A DNA stretch of 25,642 nucleotides from an uncultured Eubacteriales bacterium (GCA_934567745.1 CAKTJM010000008.1:1-25642), one strand, 5' to 3'. Shown: positions 7,413 through 15,829, counted from the first letter of the stretch. The notes: generated from the sequence alone by a model not told the origin. Numbers and translations are program-made.

Positions 7413-7700
7413 ATGCTTCATATCGGACTTCAGTTCTTCGCACATAAGAAGGGCGTTGGCTCCACCCGTAACGGCCGTGACTCCGAGTCCAAGCGCCTGG
7501 GCGTCAAGCGCGGCGATGGGCAGTTCGTCCTGGCCGGCAACATCCTGGTCCGCCAGCGCGGCACCCACATCCATCCCGGCACCAACGTGGGCATCGGCAG
7601 CGACGATACCCTGTTCGCTCTGAAGACCGGCCGCGTCAAGTTCGAGCGGCTCGGCAAGGACCGCAAGCAGGTCTCCATCGTAGAGGCCATCGCGGAGTAA
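7413..7700 (+). CDS. rpmA: 50S ribosomal protein L27 with cleavable N-terminal extension
   Basis: This encodes 95 residues. After a nine-residue extension MLHIGLQFF comes [21 protein letters not shown], the conserved start of mature L27 that reaches the peptidyl transferase centre. LQFF followed by Ala is the Prp cleavage site known from Firmicutes, so mature L27 should begin at Ala10. The ribosome binding site GGAGGTG overlaps the last codons of prp. A strong terminator begins 8 bp after the stop. Confidence 0.98.
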   Translation: MLHIGLQFFAHKKGVGSTRNGRDSESKRLGVKRGDGQFVLAGNILVRQRGTHIHPGTNVGIGSDDTLFALKTGRVKFERLGKDRKQVSIVEAIAE

Positions 7701-7707
7701 CGATCCA

Positions 7708-7740
7708 AAGCCCCGAACGGCCTTACCGTTCGGGGCTTTT
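7708..7740 (+). terminator. intrinsic terminator between rpmA and obgE
   Basis: A perfect 13 bp stem (AAGCCCCGAACGG at 7708-7720 with 7726-7738) and a 5 nt loop lead directly into TTTT. It lies between the L27 stop and the obgE ribosome binding site. Confidence 0.88.
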
Positions 7741-7762
7741 ACTGCCAGGAATGAGGTGACTT

Positions 7763-9043
7763 ATGGCGAACACATTCATCGACACCGCGAAGATCACCGT
7801 CCGCTCCGGCGCGGGCGGCAACGGCGCGGTGGCCTTCCATCGGGAGAAATACGTCGCGGCCGGCGGTCCCGACGGCGGCGACGGCGGCCGGGGCGGCGAC
7901 ATCGTGCTCAAGGTGGACGAGCGGATGTCCACGCTGATGGACTTCCGCTACAAGCGCAAATACGTCGCCGAGAACGGCGGCAACGGCGCGGGCAAGCGCT
8001 GCACCGGCAAGGACGGCGCACCGCTCGTCATCCGCGTGCCGCGCGGCACCGTCGTGCGCGACGCGGAGACCCGCGAGATCATCTGCGACATGTCCGGGGA
8101 CGAGAGCTTCGTCCTCGCCCGCGGCGGCAACGGCGGCTGGGGCAACAAGCACTTCGCCACCCCCACGCGCCAGACGCCCCAGTTCGCCAAGGCCGGTCTG
8201 CCCGGCAAGGAGCGGGTCGTGCTGCTGGAGCTGAAGCTCCTCGCGGACGTGGGCCTGGTCGGCTTCCCCAACGTGGGGAAATCGACCCTGCTGTCCGTGG
8301 CGACCAAGGCCCGGCCGAAGATCGCCGACTACCCCTTCACCACCCTCTTCCCGAACCTGGGCGTGGTGTTCGTGGACGATGGCGTGTCCTTCGTCCTGGC
8401 GGACATCCCCGGCATCATCGAGGGCGCGGCCGACGGCGCGGGCCTCGGCCACGACTTTTTGCGGCACATCGACCGCTGCCGTCTGCTGATCCATCTGGTG
8501 GACGTCTCCGGGCTGGAGGGCCGCGACCCCGTCGAGGACTTCGAGGCCATCTGCGCGGAGCTGCAGGCCTACAGCCCCGATCTGGCCAGCCGCCGGATGC
8601 TCGTCGCCGCGAACAAGCTCGACATCGCCCAGGACCGCGACGGGCTGGAGCGCCTGCGCGCCCACGTCGAGGGCCTCGGTCTGCCGTTCTTCGAGCTGTC
8701 CGCCGCCTCGCATCAGGGCGTGCGGGAGCTGATGCGCGCCGCCGCCGGGGAGCTGGCCCACCTGCCGCCCGTGCGGGTGTACGAGCCGGAATACGTCGAG
8801 CGTCCGCCGCAGGTGGACACCTCCGAGCCGCTCACCATCCGGCACGAGGACGACGTCTGGATCGTCGAGGGCCCGTGGCTGCAAAAGATCATGGCCAACG
8901 TCAACTTCTCCAACTACGAGTCCCGCAACTGGTTCGACCGGATGCTCCGCTCCGCGGGCCTGTTCGACCGGCTGGAGGAGATGGGCATCCACGACGGCGA
9001 CCTCGTCAGCCTGTACGACCTCGACTTCGAGTATCAGCGCTGA
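7763..9043 (+). CDS. obgE: Obg family GTPase
   Basis: This encodes 426 residues with all three Obg parts. The glycine-rich Obg fold covers about residues 1-158 (AGGPDGGDGGRGGDIVLKVD and RGGNGGWGNKHFATP). The G domain follows: G1 GFPNVGKST (167-175), G3 DIPG, G4 NKLD and G5 SAAS. The C-terminal OCT/DUF1967 domain, found in Gram-positive Obg, includes WIVEGPWLQKI, NYESRNWFDRML and DGDLVSLYDLDFEY. Obg binds the 50S subunit, acts late in ribosome maturation and links to the stringent and stress responses. GAGGTGA sits 3 bases before the ATG. It follows the rpmA terminator by about 22 bp, so it needs readthrough or a promoter inside rpmA. Its stop faces the mreB-like stop with 3 bp between. Confidence 0.97.
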   Translation: MANTFIDTAKITVRSGAGGNGAVAFHREKYVAAGGPDGGDGGRGGDIVLKVDERMSTLMDFRYKRKYVAENGGNGAGKRCTGKDGAPLVIRVPRGTVVRDAETREIICDMSGDESFVLARGGNGGWGNKHFATPTRQTPQFAKAGLPGKERVVLLELKLLADVGLVGFPNVGKSTLLSVATKARPKIADYPFTTLFPNLGVVFVDDGVSFVLADIPGIIEGAADGAGLGHDFLRHIDRCRLLIHLVDVSGLEGRDPVEDFEAICAELQAYSPDLASRRMLVAANKLDIAQDRDGLERLRAHVEGLGLPFFELSAASHQGVRELMRAAAGELAHLPPVRVYEPEYVERPPQVDTSEPLTIRHEDDVWIVEGPWLQKIMANVNFSNYESRNWFDRMLRSAGLFDRLEEMGIHDGDLVSLYDLDFEYQR

Positions 9044-9046
9044 ATC

Positions 9047-10078
9047 TCACGCCCCGGCCTGCCGCCGGGCGAGGGACAACGGCCCGTCCTGCCGCCGCGC
9101 CAGCGACGGCAGGGCCGCCTCCAGTCCGCGGACCACGCACAGCTCCGGCTCCTCCGCCACCGTGACGGGCAGCTCCAGCCGCGCGGCGAGGAAGCTGTCC
9201 AGCCCGCGCAGGCGGCTCCCGCCGCCCGTGAGCAGGGCCCCGGTCCGGCCCACGTCCGCGGCCAGCTCCGGCGGCGTCCGCGCGAGGACTGCCGCGATCG
9301 TCTCCGCCACCGTCTCGGCGACGGGGGCATAGGCCACCGCCGTCTCGGCGGGGGCGAGCGCCAGCGAACGGGGCAGGCCCGTCTCCAGCGACCGGCCCTG
9401 CACGGCACGGTCCGGCCCGTCCGTCCCCGGCGTGACGGTGCCGATGGTGCACTTGACCGTCTCGGCGGTCCGCGCCCCGATCAAAAGTGGATACGTTTTG
9501 CGCACATGGCGGATGAGGGCGGCATCGAAGGCGTCCCCTCCGCCATCTGTCGTACAGGCGGACGCCACCACCCCGCCCAGGGCGATCACCGCCGCGTCGG
9601 CCACGCCGCTGCCGAGGTCCACCACCAGCCGACCCTCCGCGGCCCGGACATCCAGCCCCGCGCCCAGCGCGGCGGCCAGCGGGGCCTCCATCAGCCAGAC
9701 GCGCCGCGCCCCGGCCTGCATCCCCACGTCGATCAGCGCGCGCTCGTCCACGTCCGTGGCCCCGGTGTGGACGCTCATCAGCAGCCGCGGCCGCCAGAGC
9801 GGCCCCGGCCGGGCCCGCCGCAGGAGGGCGCGCACGAGCGCCTCCGCCGCCGCGCCGTCGGCGATCCGTCCCCCGTGCAGGGGCCGCAGCGCGGCCCGCG
9901 CGCCGGAGCCGAGCCCCAGCGCGTCCCGGGCCGCCTGGCCCACCGAGAGGACCTCGCCCGTGTCCCGGTCCGCCGCCACGACGGACGGCTCGTCGAGCAC
10001 CAGTCCCGCGCCGCGGATGGCCAGCCGCGTCTGCGTCCCGCCAAGATCCAGCGCCGCCGCGCTGCCCCACTGTCCCAT
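9047..10078 (-). CDS. divergent MreB/Mbl-family actin-like protein
   Basis: This encodes 343 residues, the MreB length, and is alignable along its whole length: LVLDEPSVVA, LRPLHGGRIADG, QAGARRVWLMEAPLAAALGAGLD, HVRKTYPLLIGARTAE, GRSLETGLPRSL, TPPELAADVGRTGALLTGGGSRLRGLD. MreB filaments guide cell-wall synthesis at the membrane. The ATP-site motifs are unusual: phosphate 1 is DLGGTQT (usual DLGTANT), phosphate 2 is DLGSGVAD (usual DIGGGTTD), and the EEP motif is EAP at 131-133, losing one Glu. No mreC or mreD is adjacent. The start at 10078 is chosen because GGGAGGG lies 6 bases upstream; ATG 10084 directly abuts it. It may be a specialised paralogue with altered ATP hydrolysis. Confidence 0.87.
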   Translation of the reverse strand: MGQWGSAAALDLGGTQTRLAIRGAGLVLDEPSVVAADRDTGEVLSVGQAARDALGLGSGARAALRPLHGGRIADGAAAEALVRALLRRARPGPLWRPRLLMSVHTGATDVDERALIDVGMQAGARRVWLMEAPLAAALGAGLDVRAAEGRLVVDLGSGVADAAVIALGGVVASACTTDGGGDAFDAALIRHVRKTYPLLIGARTAETVKCTIGTVTPGTDGPDRAVQGRSLETGLPRSLALAPAETAVAYAPVAETVAETIAAVLARTPPELAADVGRTGALLTGGGSRLRGLDSFLAARLELPVTVAEEPELCVVRGLEAALPSLARRQDGPLSLARRQAGA

Positions 10079-10098
10079 GTCCATCCCTCCCAGGTCGT

Positions 10099-10117
10099 TT
10101 GGGTACAGTATACCCAA
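10099..10117 (-). promoter_or_regulatory. dyad overlapping a likely -10 box upstream of the mreB-like gene
   Basis: TTGGGTA-N5-TACCCAA is a 7 bp inverted repeat. On the minus strand it contains TATACT (10112-10107), a good -10 box placed 29 bp before the start codon. The matching -35 region is poor (GCCTCA). A dyad covering a -10 with a weak -35 suggests regulated transcription; the binding protein is unknown. Confidence 0.45.
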
Positions 10118-10239
10118 TGTACGGCGCGATGAGGCACGAAAGAGGGGGAGAGTGGGGCGGAAAGCGGAGGGGGGCCGCGCCCTCTGCTGAGAGGATGTTC
10201 CGCACACTGCGTCGAGGGGCGCTGTTCCGCCAGAGCGCC

Positions 10240-10478
10240 CTCTCAGTCACGGCGTTGCCGTGCCAGCTCCCCCAGAGGGGGAGCTCGCTGCGCGGCTCTC
10301 GCCTGCTGCGTCGGAGCGGACCGCCCCGCAGGGAGCTCTCCCTCTGGGAGAGCTGTCCGCGCAGCGGACGGAGGGAGAGACGATGTGCGCCTTGGTCGGA
10401 ACGACCGCGTGCGTCGGTCTCTCCCTCCGTCAAAACCTTCGGTTTCGCCACCTCCCTCGTCAGAGGGAGGCTTTTTTT
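10240..10478. repeat. cluster of three paired-hairpin repeat elements
   Basis: Three copies of one architecture occupy most of this gene-free stretch: a CTC-rich lead, a small variable hairpin, then CCA or CA, then a CTCCC/GGGAG hairpin. Copy A (plus) has CACGGC-GTT-GCCGTG at 10248-10262, then AGCTCCCCC-AGA-GGGGGAGCT at 10265-10285. Copy B is inverted: AGCTCTCCC-TCT-GGGAGAGCT at 10334-10354, GTCCGC-GCA-GCGGAC at 10355-10369, then GGAGGGAGAGA. Copy C (plus) has CTCCCTCCG, AAACC-TTC-GGTTT at 10433-10445, then CCTCCCTC-N4-GAGGGAGG at 10451-10470 followed by seven T. Copy C could act as a plus-strand terminator. A fourth copy lies at 25553-25605. Stem sequences differ while pairing is kept, as in REP or MITE families. 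No protein gene is seen in 10085-10479. Confidence 0.75.
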
Positions 10479-10479
10479 C

Positions 10480-12871
10480 TCACAGCTCCAACGCCCGGTG
10501 CAGCATGGCTGCGACCTGCGCTCTGGTGGCGGCGCCCTGCGGGTCGAGCTGGTCGCCGTCGCCCTTGAGCACCCCGCGGCCCACCGCCCGCTGCATCGCG
10601 GGCGCGGCGTGGGCGCTGATCTGGTCCGCGTCGGCGTAGGGCCGCAGCCAGTCGGCCAGCTCGACCGGGCCGCCGCCCAGCGGACCGCCTCGGCGTACCA
10701 CGCGCCCTCGGCCACGTCGGAGAAGTCCATGGCATAGTTCACCACCGGGCTGCCCGCCTGCCGCCACAGGACCGTGACGAGCATCGCGCGGGTCATGCCC
10801 TCGTTCGGCGCGAAGCGGTCGGCGGTCATGCCGGTCATCAGGCCCTTGTCGTAGACGTACTGCACGTCGTCACGGTACCAGGCGTCCGCGCCCACGTCCG
10901 TGAAGGGCAGCTCGCCGGTCTCGGCCCGCCAACCGGCGTAGACGGTCGTGCTGGCGGAGAGGGTGACGCGCTCGATCGGCTGCGTCAGGGCCGCGTCGGC
11001 GTACCAGCCGGTGAAGACGTGGCCGCTGCGCTCCGGCACGTACTGCGCCAGATCGACCGTGCTGCCGCGCGCCAGCCGCAGGGCGGACAGGGCGCTGCCG
11101 CCGTTGGTGTCGAAGGTCAGGGTGTAGGTGGTGGTGCCGCCGCCGCCGCCACCGCCGGAGCTGTTGCGGGTCCAGTGGGCGGTGTAGGTGCGGTCACCGG
11201 TACTGCCGATCGTGACGGTAACGGTCTTGTTTTCGTTGCCGTCAAGGTCCGTGCCACTCCAACCAATGAAGGTGTAGCCGGACTTGGTGGGGGCATTTAG
11301 CGTGAAGGTTGGGGTCTTGCTGGAATAATAGTCAGGATCACCGGACACCTCGCCGCCGTCCAAATCATAGGTGATGGAAAAAGCGTTCACCGTCAGGATC
11401 GCGGTATCGCGGTCCTGTTTGGGATCCCATTGCAATCCAGGATCTCGATCGACCGTTGCCGTGATCGAAAAGGTCCCCGGCTTTGTGATGCTGAGCGTGT
11501 TTTCGACGAGCGTCCCCTCGCCTGTCCCACCGGTAACGGTATAGCTTATTTTATCATGGGAAGAGGTATGAGCAAATAGGAATAGTTCCGAAACATCAAC
11601 AGTCATCCCGGAGAGATATTCAATGCTCTTGTCTTTTGCAAAAACGGCTGCGCCATTCAGCAGGAGCGATGTTTCCCATCGGATGACTTCTTGTGTGCTT
11701 CCAGCCGTTCCCGCTCGGTTCAGGGTGCACCGCAGGGTGTATCTACCGGGAGCTGAGAGGGACGATATGGGATCTGCACTGTGCAAAGAAGGGTTTAATT
11801 CAGCTGTTTTATCCGAAGTCCAATTGGATAGCTTTTCACCGGCCTCATTCAGCAGGTCGAGCGATATCGTATCTCCGATTTGGATATTGGAATACAGGCC
11901 CCAGCGTACGGGGATCGCGTCACCGTTAGAGAAAGCGCTGCCATCGGTGGGGGATTTGAAAAGCTCGCACAGCTTATTGTCGTCACAGCAACGGGGACAA
12001 GCTGCGTTTCCAGCAGGGAAACAGCTTGCTTCGCAGATGCACGGTTTTATGGTCCACTTTGCCTTGACGGTAAGATCCTCCGTAATGGTGGTTGGGATCG
12101 TCGGTCCCCAGCCGTCGAAGGGGTACCCTGCCTTGGTGGGAACTGCGGGCGCGGTCGCCGTTCCGTTGTTCAGGACGATCTGCTCGGCATAGGTCCCGCC
12201 CAACTCCCCGTATTTATAGGTCACAGTCCAGGTCTGGACATCATCGCCGGTGCTGTTGTCGGTGAGATCGCCGTAGAACGTGCCGCCCGTAATGCCGGAA
12301 AAATCTTTATCGACTGTCGAGTTGTTTTCCACTTCGCCGTAAAAGTCGCCGCCGCTGATCATACCATGATACATATTGGTCACCTTGCCGTGAAAGCTGC
12401 CGCCGGTGATCTGGCTCCCCGTATATTCTCGAGCGCCAATTCTGAAGTCCTCTACCGTACCGCGGAATGTGCCGCCGGAAATCACATTATTGTGAGTACA
12501 TAACCTGAGAACGTGCCGCCTCTGATAGTGCCTGCCGCTGTATTGGTGACCGGAACATCGATCGTGCCGCCCGTCGCGGCAAATACGACATCGGAACTCG
12601 CTCTATGACCGATCTTGATTCTGGTCGCGCTCAGCGTGCAATTGTTCAGATCGAGCATAACCGAGCGGTCAACATTCAGGTCCCCGTTAATTGTAATGTT
12701 CGCCGTCAGCTTGACGGTGGATGCCGTGCCGGTCTCGATGGCGGCTTTGAGGTCCGCCGCCGAGCCGACCTCCGCCACCGTCCCCGTCTCTCCCTCCGCC
12801 CACGCCGCCGTCGGCAGCAGCGTCAGGACCATACAGATCGTCAGCAGGATCCCCAGCCATCGTTTCTTCAT
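10480..12871 (-). pseudogene. SLH-domain surface protein broken by two frameshifts
   Basis: The start at 12871 has AGGA 5 bases upstream; a signal peptide follows (MKKRWLGILLTICMVLTLLPTAAWA). The first frame ends in a stop at 12482 after GGTFSGYVLTIM. The next frame carries on with the same kind of repeat (VISGGTFRGTV, ITGGSFHGKV, MISGGDFYGEV, ITGGTFYGDL), so an indel near 12485-12510 separates them. Then come three InlB/Flg_new-type beta repeats (GWGPTIP, GYTFIGWSG, GHVFTGWYAD), a Cys-rich stretch (CICEASCFPAGNAACPRCC), a poly-Gly linker and two SLH domains (LPFTDVGADAWYRDDVQYVYDKGLMTG; FSDVAEGAWYAEAVRWA). Inside the second SLH, near 10664-10680, the frame is lost again. The last SLH (LRPYADADQISAHAAPAMQRAVGRGVLKG) is read in another frame to a stop at 10480, with roughly 35-40 expected residues missing at the junction. 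Intact, it would be a secreted protein bound to cell-wall polymers. Sequencing error, decay or phase variation could explain the breaks. Confidence 0.82.
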
Positions 12872-12898
12872 ATCCTTCCTCATCCTGTCAGAGAACGC

Positions 12899-12940
12899 AA
12901 GCAGAAAGACCGGCCGCGGAGCAGGTCCGCGGCCGGTCTT
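12899..12940 (-). terminator. intrinsic terminator after comF
   Basis: On the minus strand a perfect 15 bp stem (AAGACCGGCCGCGGA and its complement, 12906-12940) with a 5 nt loop is followed by TCTGCTTGC; the T content is modest. It begins 6 bp after the comF stop and so separates comF from the SLH gene. Confidence 0.75.
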
Positions 12941-12945
12941 GGCGG

Positions 12946-13614
12946 TCAGCTTGGTTCTCTGTGGGTCCGGGGCATGGCCCGGCAGAGGGTCGCGGCGACG
13001 ACCTCGGCCGCTCCGGCGGCCCGGAGGGTCCGTGCGCCCTCCTCCAGCGTCGCGCCGGTGGTGAGGATGTCGTCGATCAGCAGGATCCGGCGGCCCCGGA
13101 CCGTCTCTTGGTCCAAAACGGCGTAGACGCCCGCCACGTTGCCCCACCGCGCCCCGGCGGAGCCGAGGGACGACTGCGCGGCGGTGTCCCGGACCTTCCG
13201 CAGGAGCGGCCGGGCGTGGCCGCCCAGCGCGGCGGCGGTCTCCTCCGCCAGCAGGCGGGCCTGGTCGTAGCCGCGCGTGGCCAAGGTCCCGGCGGAGACG
13301 GGCATCCACGCGATCGTGTCGTACCGCCCCGCCAGCGTGCGCCGGATGGGTTCGGCGAGGATCGGGCCGTAGACCTGGGCGTACTCCGGGTGGCCGAGGA
13401 ACTTGAACCGCCGCACGGAGTCCCGCAGGACGCCCTGATAGGCCCCGGCGCACACGCACAGGGAGAATGCGGCCCCGCGCCGCACGGCATCCGGCCCGGT
13501 CAGCCAGAGGGCCGCGTCGGCCTGACAGCTCCGGCACGGGGCGGATCGTTCTCCGCCGGGCCGCCCGCACAGGGCGCAGCGGGGCGGGAAGAGGAGGTCG
13601 GTCAAAAAGCCCAT
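12946..13614 (-). CDS. comF: ComF family phosphoribosyltransferase-like protein
   Basis: This encodes 222 residues. The N-terminus MGFLTDLLFPPRCALCG, followed by CRSCQ, is the ComFC-type zinc finger (Cys-x2-Cys twice). The C-terminal half is a type I phosphoribosyltransferase fold with the PRPP loop RRILLIDDILTTGATLEE. TRGYDQARLLAEETA and WGNVAGVYAV are family marks. ComFC is needed for DNA uptake in competent bacteria and probably acts on single-stranded DNA in the cytoplasm; many non-competent species keep it. The start at 13614 lies 4 bp after the recD2 stop, with AGGGGTGA as ribosome binding site. Longer in-frame readings back into recD2 are rejected. Confidence 0.93.
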   Translation of the reverse strand: MGFLTDLLFPPRCALCGRPGGERSAPCRSCQADAALWLTGPDAVRRGAAFSLCVCAGAYQGVLRDSVRRFKFLGHPEYAQVYGPILAEPIRRTLAGRYDTIAWMPVSAGTLATRGYDQARLLAEETAAALGGHARPLLRKVRDTAAQSSLGSAGARWGNVAGVYAVLDQETVRGRRILLIDDILTTGATLEEGARTLRAAGAAEVVAATLCRAMPRTHREPS

Positions 13615-13618
13615 CGCG

Positions 13619-15829
13619 TCACCCCTGGGCCAGCCGGGCGCGCAGACCGCTGTAGCGGCGCTGCTGCCTGTCGTTGGCGGCCATGCGGGCGAGGACATGC
13701 TCGTCCCCCACGAGGATGAGCAGGCTCCGGGCGCGGGTCATGCCGGTGTACAGCACGCCGCGGGTGAGGAGCAGGGGCGCGGCCTGGACGGCGGAGAGGA
13801 TGACGGCGCGGTACTCGCTGCCCTGGGCCTTGTGGACGGTGACGGCGTAGGCGAGCTCCAGCCGGTCGAGCAGGTCGGGGGTATAGGTGGCGCGGTGGCC
13901 GTCGAAATCGACGACCAGCAGCCCGGCGGCGGGGTCGATGGAGACGATCGTGCCGATGTCGCCGTTGAAGACGCCCATGCCGACGTCGTCGTCGCTCTCC
14001 CAGAGGAGGTCGTAGTCGTTCTTGATCTGCATCACGCGGTCGCCCTCGCGGAAGACGACGGAGCCGAAGCTCCGCTCGGCCTTGTCCGGGGCGGGGGGGT
14101 TCACGGCGGCCTGGATCGCCTGGTTGAGCGCGCGGGTCCCGGCCGGTCCCTTCCGGGTGGGGGAGAGGACCTGGATCTGGTCGGGGGGGATGCCCATGTT
14201 GCGGGGCAGCCGCTCGGCGCAGAGGGAGACGATGGTGGCCACGGCGGCCTCGGGGTCGGTCCGCCGGAGGAAGAAGAGGTCCTCGGCGGCGGCGTTGACG
14301 AGGGGCGGGCACTGGCCCTCGTCCACGGCCCGCGCGCCCCGCACGATGGCGGAGACGGCGGCCTGGCGGAAGATCTCGGTCAGCCGCAGGGTGGGCAGCC
14401 GCCCGGACCGCAGCAGGTCGCCCAGCAGGTTCCCCGGCCCGACGGAGGGGAGCTGGTGGGGGTCGCCGACGAGGACGAGGCGGCAGCCGTTCGGCAGGGC
14501 GGCGAGCAGGGCGCGCATGAGGACGATGTCCACCATGGACGCCTCGTCGAGGATGACGGCGTCGGCGTCGAGGGGGGCCTGCTCGTCGTGGGCGAAGGCG
14601 AGCGCGCCGGTGCGGTGGTCGAACCGGGTCTCCAGCAGCCGGTGGATCGTAGAGGCTTCGGCCCCGCAGGTCTCGGCCAGCCGCTTGGCGGCGCGCCCCG
14701 TGGGGGCGGTGAGCGCGGTGCGCAGGCCGAGCCGGTCGAACAGGGCGAGGATGCCCCGGAGGGAGGTGGTCTTGCCGGTGCCCGGTCCGCCGGTGAGCAG
14801 GAGGACCTGCCGCCGCGCGGCGGTGCGCACGGCCTCGGCCTGGAGCGGGGCGTAGGTGATGCCCTGGGCGTGCTGGATCTCGTCGAGCACGACCTCCAGG
14901 TCGTCCGGCGGCCAGAGGTCGGCGGCGTCCATGGCCAGCAGGGCGTTGGCGACGTAGGTCTCGCAGTCGTAGAGCTTGGCGAGGTAGCAGGCGTCCTGCC
15001 CGGCGATCTCCTCGCGCACGACCTTGCGCGACGTGGTGAGCGTGTCCATCGCGGCGGCGAGCGCGTCCCCGTCGCACCGGAGCAGGGCCTGCGCGGCGGG
15101 CAGGAGCTTGCCGTAGGGCAAAAAAACGTGGCCGTTGGCCAGATTGTGGGACAGGACGAACAGCAGACCGGCCTCCAGCCGGAGGGGGTCGTTCAGCTCG
15201 ATCCCGACCTCCACGGCGATCCGGTCGGCGGCCAGGAAGGGGACGGAGAACGGCTCCTCGACGAGCAGGAAGGGGTCCGCGCGGATGACGGTGAGGGCCA
15301 TGTCGCCGTATTGGCGGAAGAGCTGCATCCCGAGCGGGAGCGGCAGCTCGTGCGCGGTGAGGAAGTCGAGCAGCTGGCGCATGGCCAGCTGGTCGCGCAG
15401 GGACTCGTGGATGCCGCGGGCGCGCTTGGGGGAGATGCCGCGGACCTGGCCGAGACGCTCCGGGTCGTTCTGGATGACGTCGAGCACGTCCGCGCCGAAG
15501 GCGTCCACCAGCTGCCGGGCCAGCGCGGGGCCGACGCCCTTGACGGCCCCGGAGCAGAGGTAGTCGTACACGGCGCGCTCGCCGGTGGGCATGCGGCGCT
15601 CGACGGCCTCGGCGCGCAGCTGGGGGCCGTAGGTGCTGTGGACCGTCCACGTGCCGTGGACGGTCAGCCCCTCGCCCGCGGAGAGACCGGGCAGGATGCC
15701 GACCACCGTCACCTCGTCGCCCTCGGCGGTGTCGAGGTGCAGGATGGTATAGCCGTCCTCCTCGTTGCGATAGAGGACGGCGGAGACGGTGCCCTCCACC
15801 AGGGCCAGTTCAGGGGATCGGTCGTCCAT
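13619..15829 (-). CDS. recD2: RecD2-type ATP-dependent DNA helicase
   Basis: This encodes 736 residues, the RecD2/YrrC length. The N-terminal region includes an OB-like strand set and a helix-hairpin-helix segment (GVGPALARQLVDAFG, RGISPKRARGIHE). The superfamily 1B motor follows: Walker A GGPGTGKTTS (about 346-355), Walker B VILDEASMVD, motif III GDPHQLPSVGPG, SH3-like GDRVMQIKNDYD, then TVHKAQGSEY and YTGMTRARSLL at the C-terminus. RecD2 is a 5' to 3' helicase that acts without RecBC in Firmicutes in recombination, replication stress and repair. AGGAG lies 9 bases before ATG. Its start overlaps the preceding small gene by 20 bp, so the two are probably coupled. Confidence 0.95.
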   Translation of the reverse strand: MDDRSPELALVEGTVSAVLYRNEEDGYTILHLDTAEGDEVTVVGILPGLSAGEGLTVHGTWTVHSTYGPQLRAEAVERRMPTGERAVYDYLCSGAVKGVGPALARQLVDAFGADVLDVIQNDPERLGQVRGISPKRARGIHESLRDQLAMRQLLDFLTAHELPLPLGMQLFRQYGDMALTVIRADPFLLVEEPFSVPFLAADRIAVEVGIELNDPLRLEAGLLFVLSHNLANGHVFLPYGKLLPAAQALLRCDGDALAAAMDTLTTSRKVVREEIAGQDACYLAKLYDCETYVANALLAMDAADLWPPDDLEVVLDEIQHAQGITYAPLQAEAVRTAARRQVLLLTGGPGTGKTTSLRGILALFDRLGLRTALTAPTGRAAKRLAETCGAEASTIHRLLETRFDHRTGALAFAHDEQAPLDADAVILDEASMVDIVLMRALLAALPNGCRLVLVGDPHQLPSVGPGNLLGDLLRSGRLPTLRLTEIFRQAAVSAIVRGARAVDEGQCPPLVNAAAEDLFFLRRTDPEAAVATIVSLCAERLPRNMGIPPDQIQVLSPTRKGPAGTRALNQAIQAAVNPPAPDKAERSFGSVVFREGDRVMQIKNDYDLLWESDDDVGMGVFNGDIGTIVSIDPAAGLLVVDFDGHRATYTPDLLDRLELAYAVTVHKAQGSEYRAVILSAVQAAPLLLTRGVLYTGMTRARSLLILVGDEHVLARMAANDRQQRRYSGLRARLAQG

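Noticed and set aside
10231..10480. CRISPR array
   Set aside because: The repeats are palindromic, unequal in orientation and spacing, differ in sequence, and no cas gene is near.
9006..12485. One 1159-residue minus-strand ORF covering SLH, repeats and mreB
   Set aside because: Only the part down to about 10680 looks like protein. The rest is low-complexity Arg/Pro/Gly sequence running out of frame through the hairpin repeats and the real mreB-like gene.
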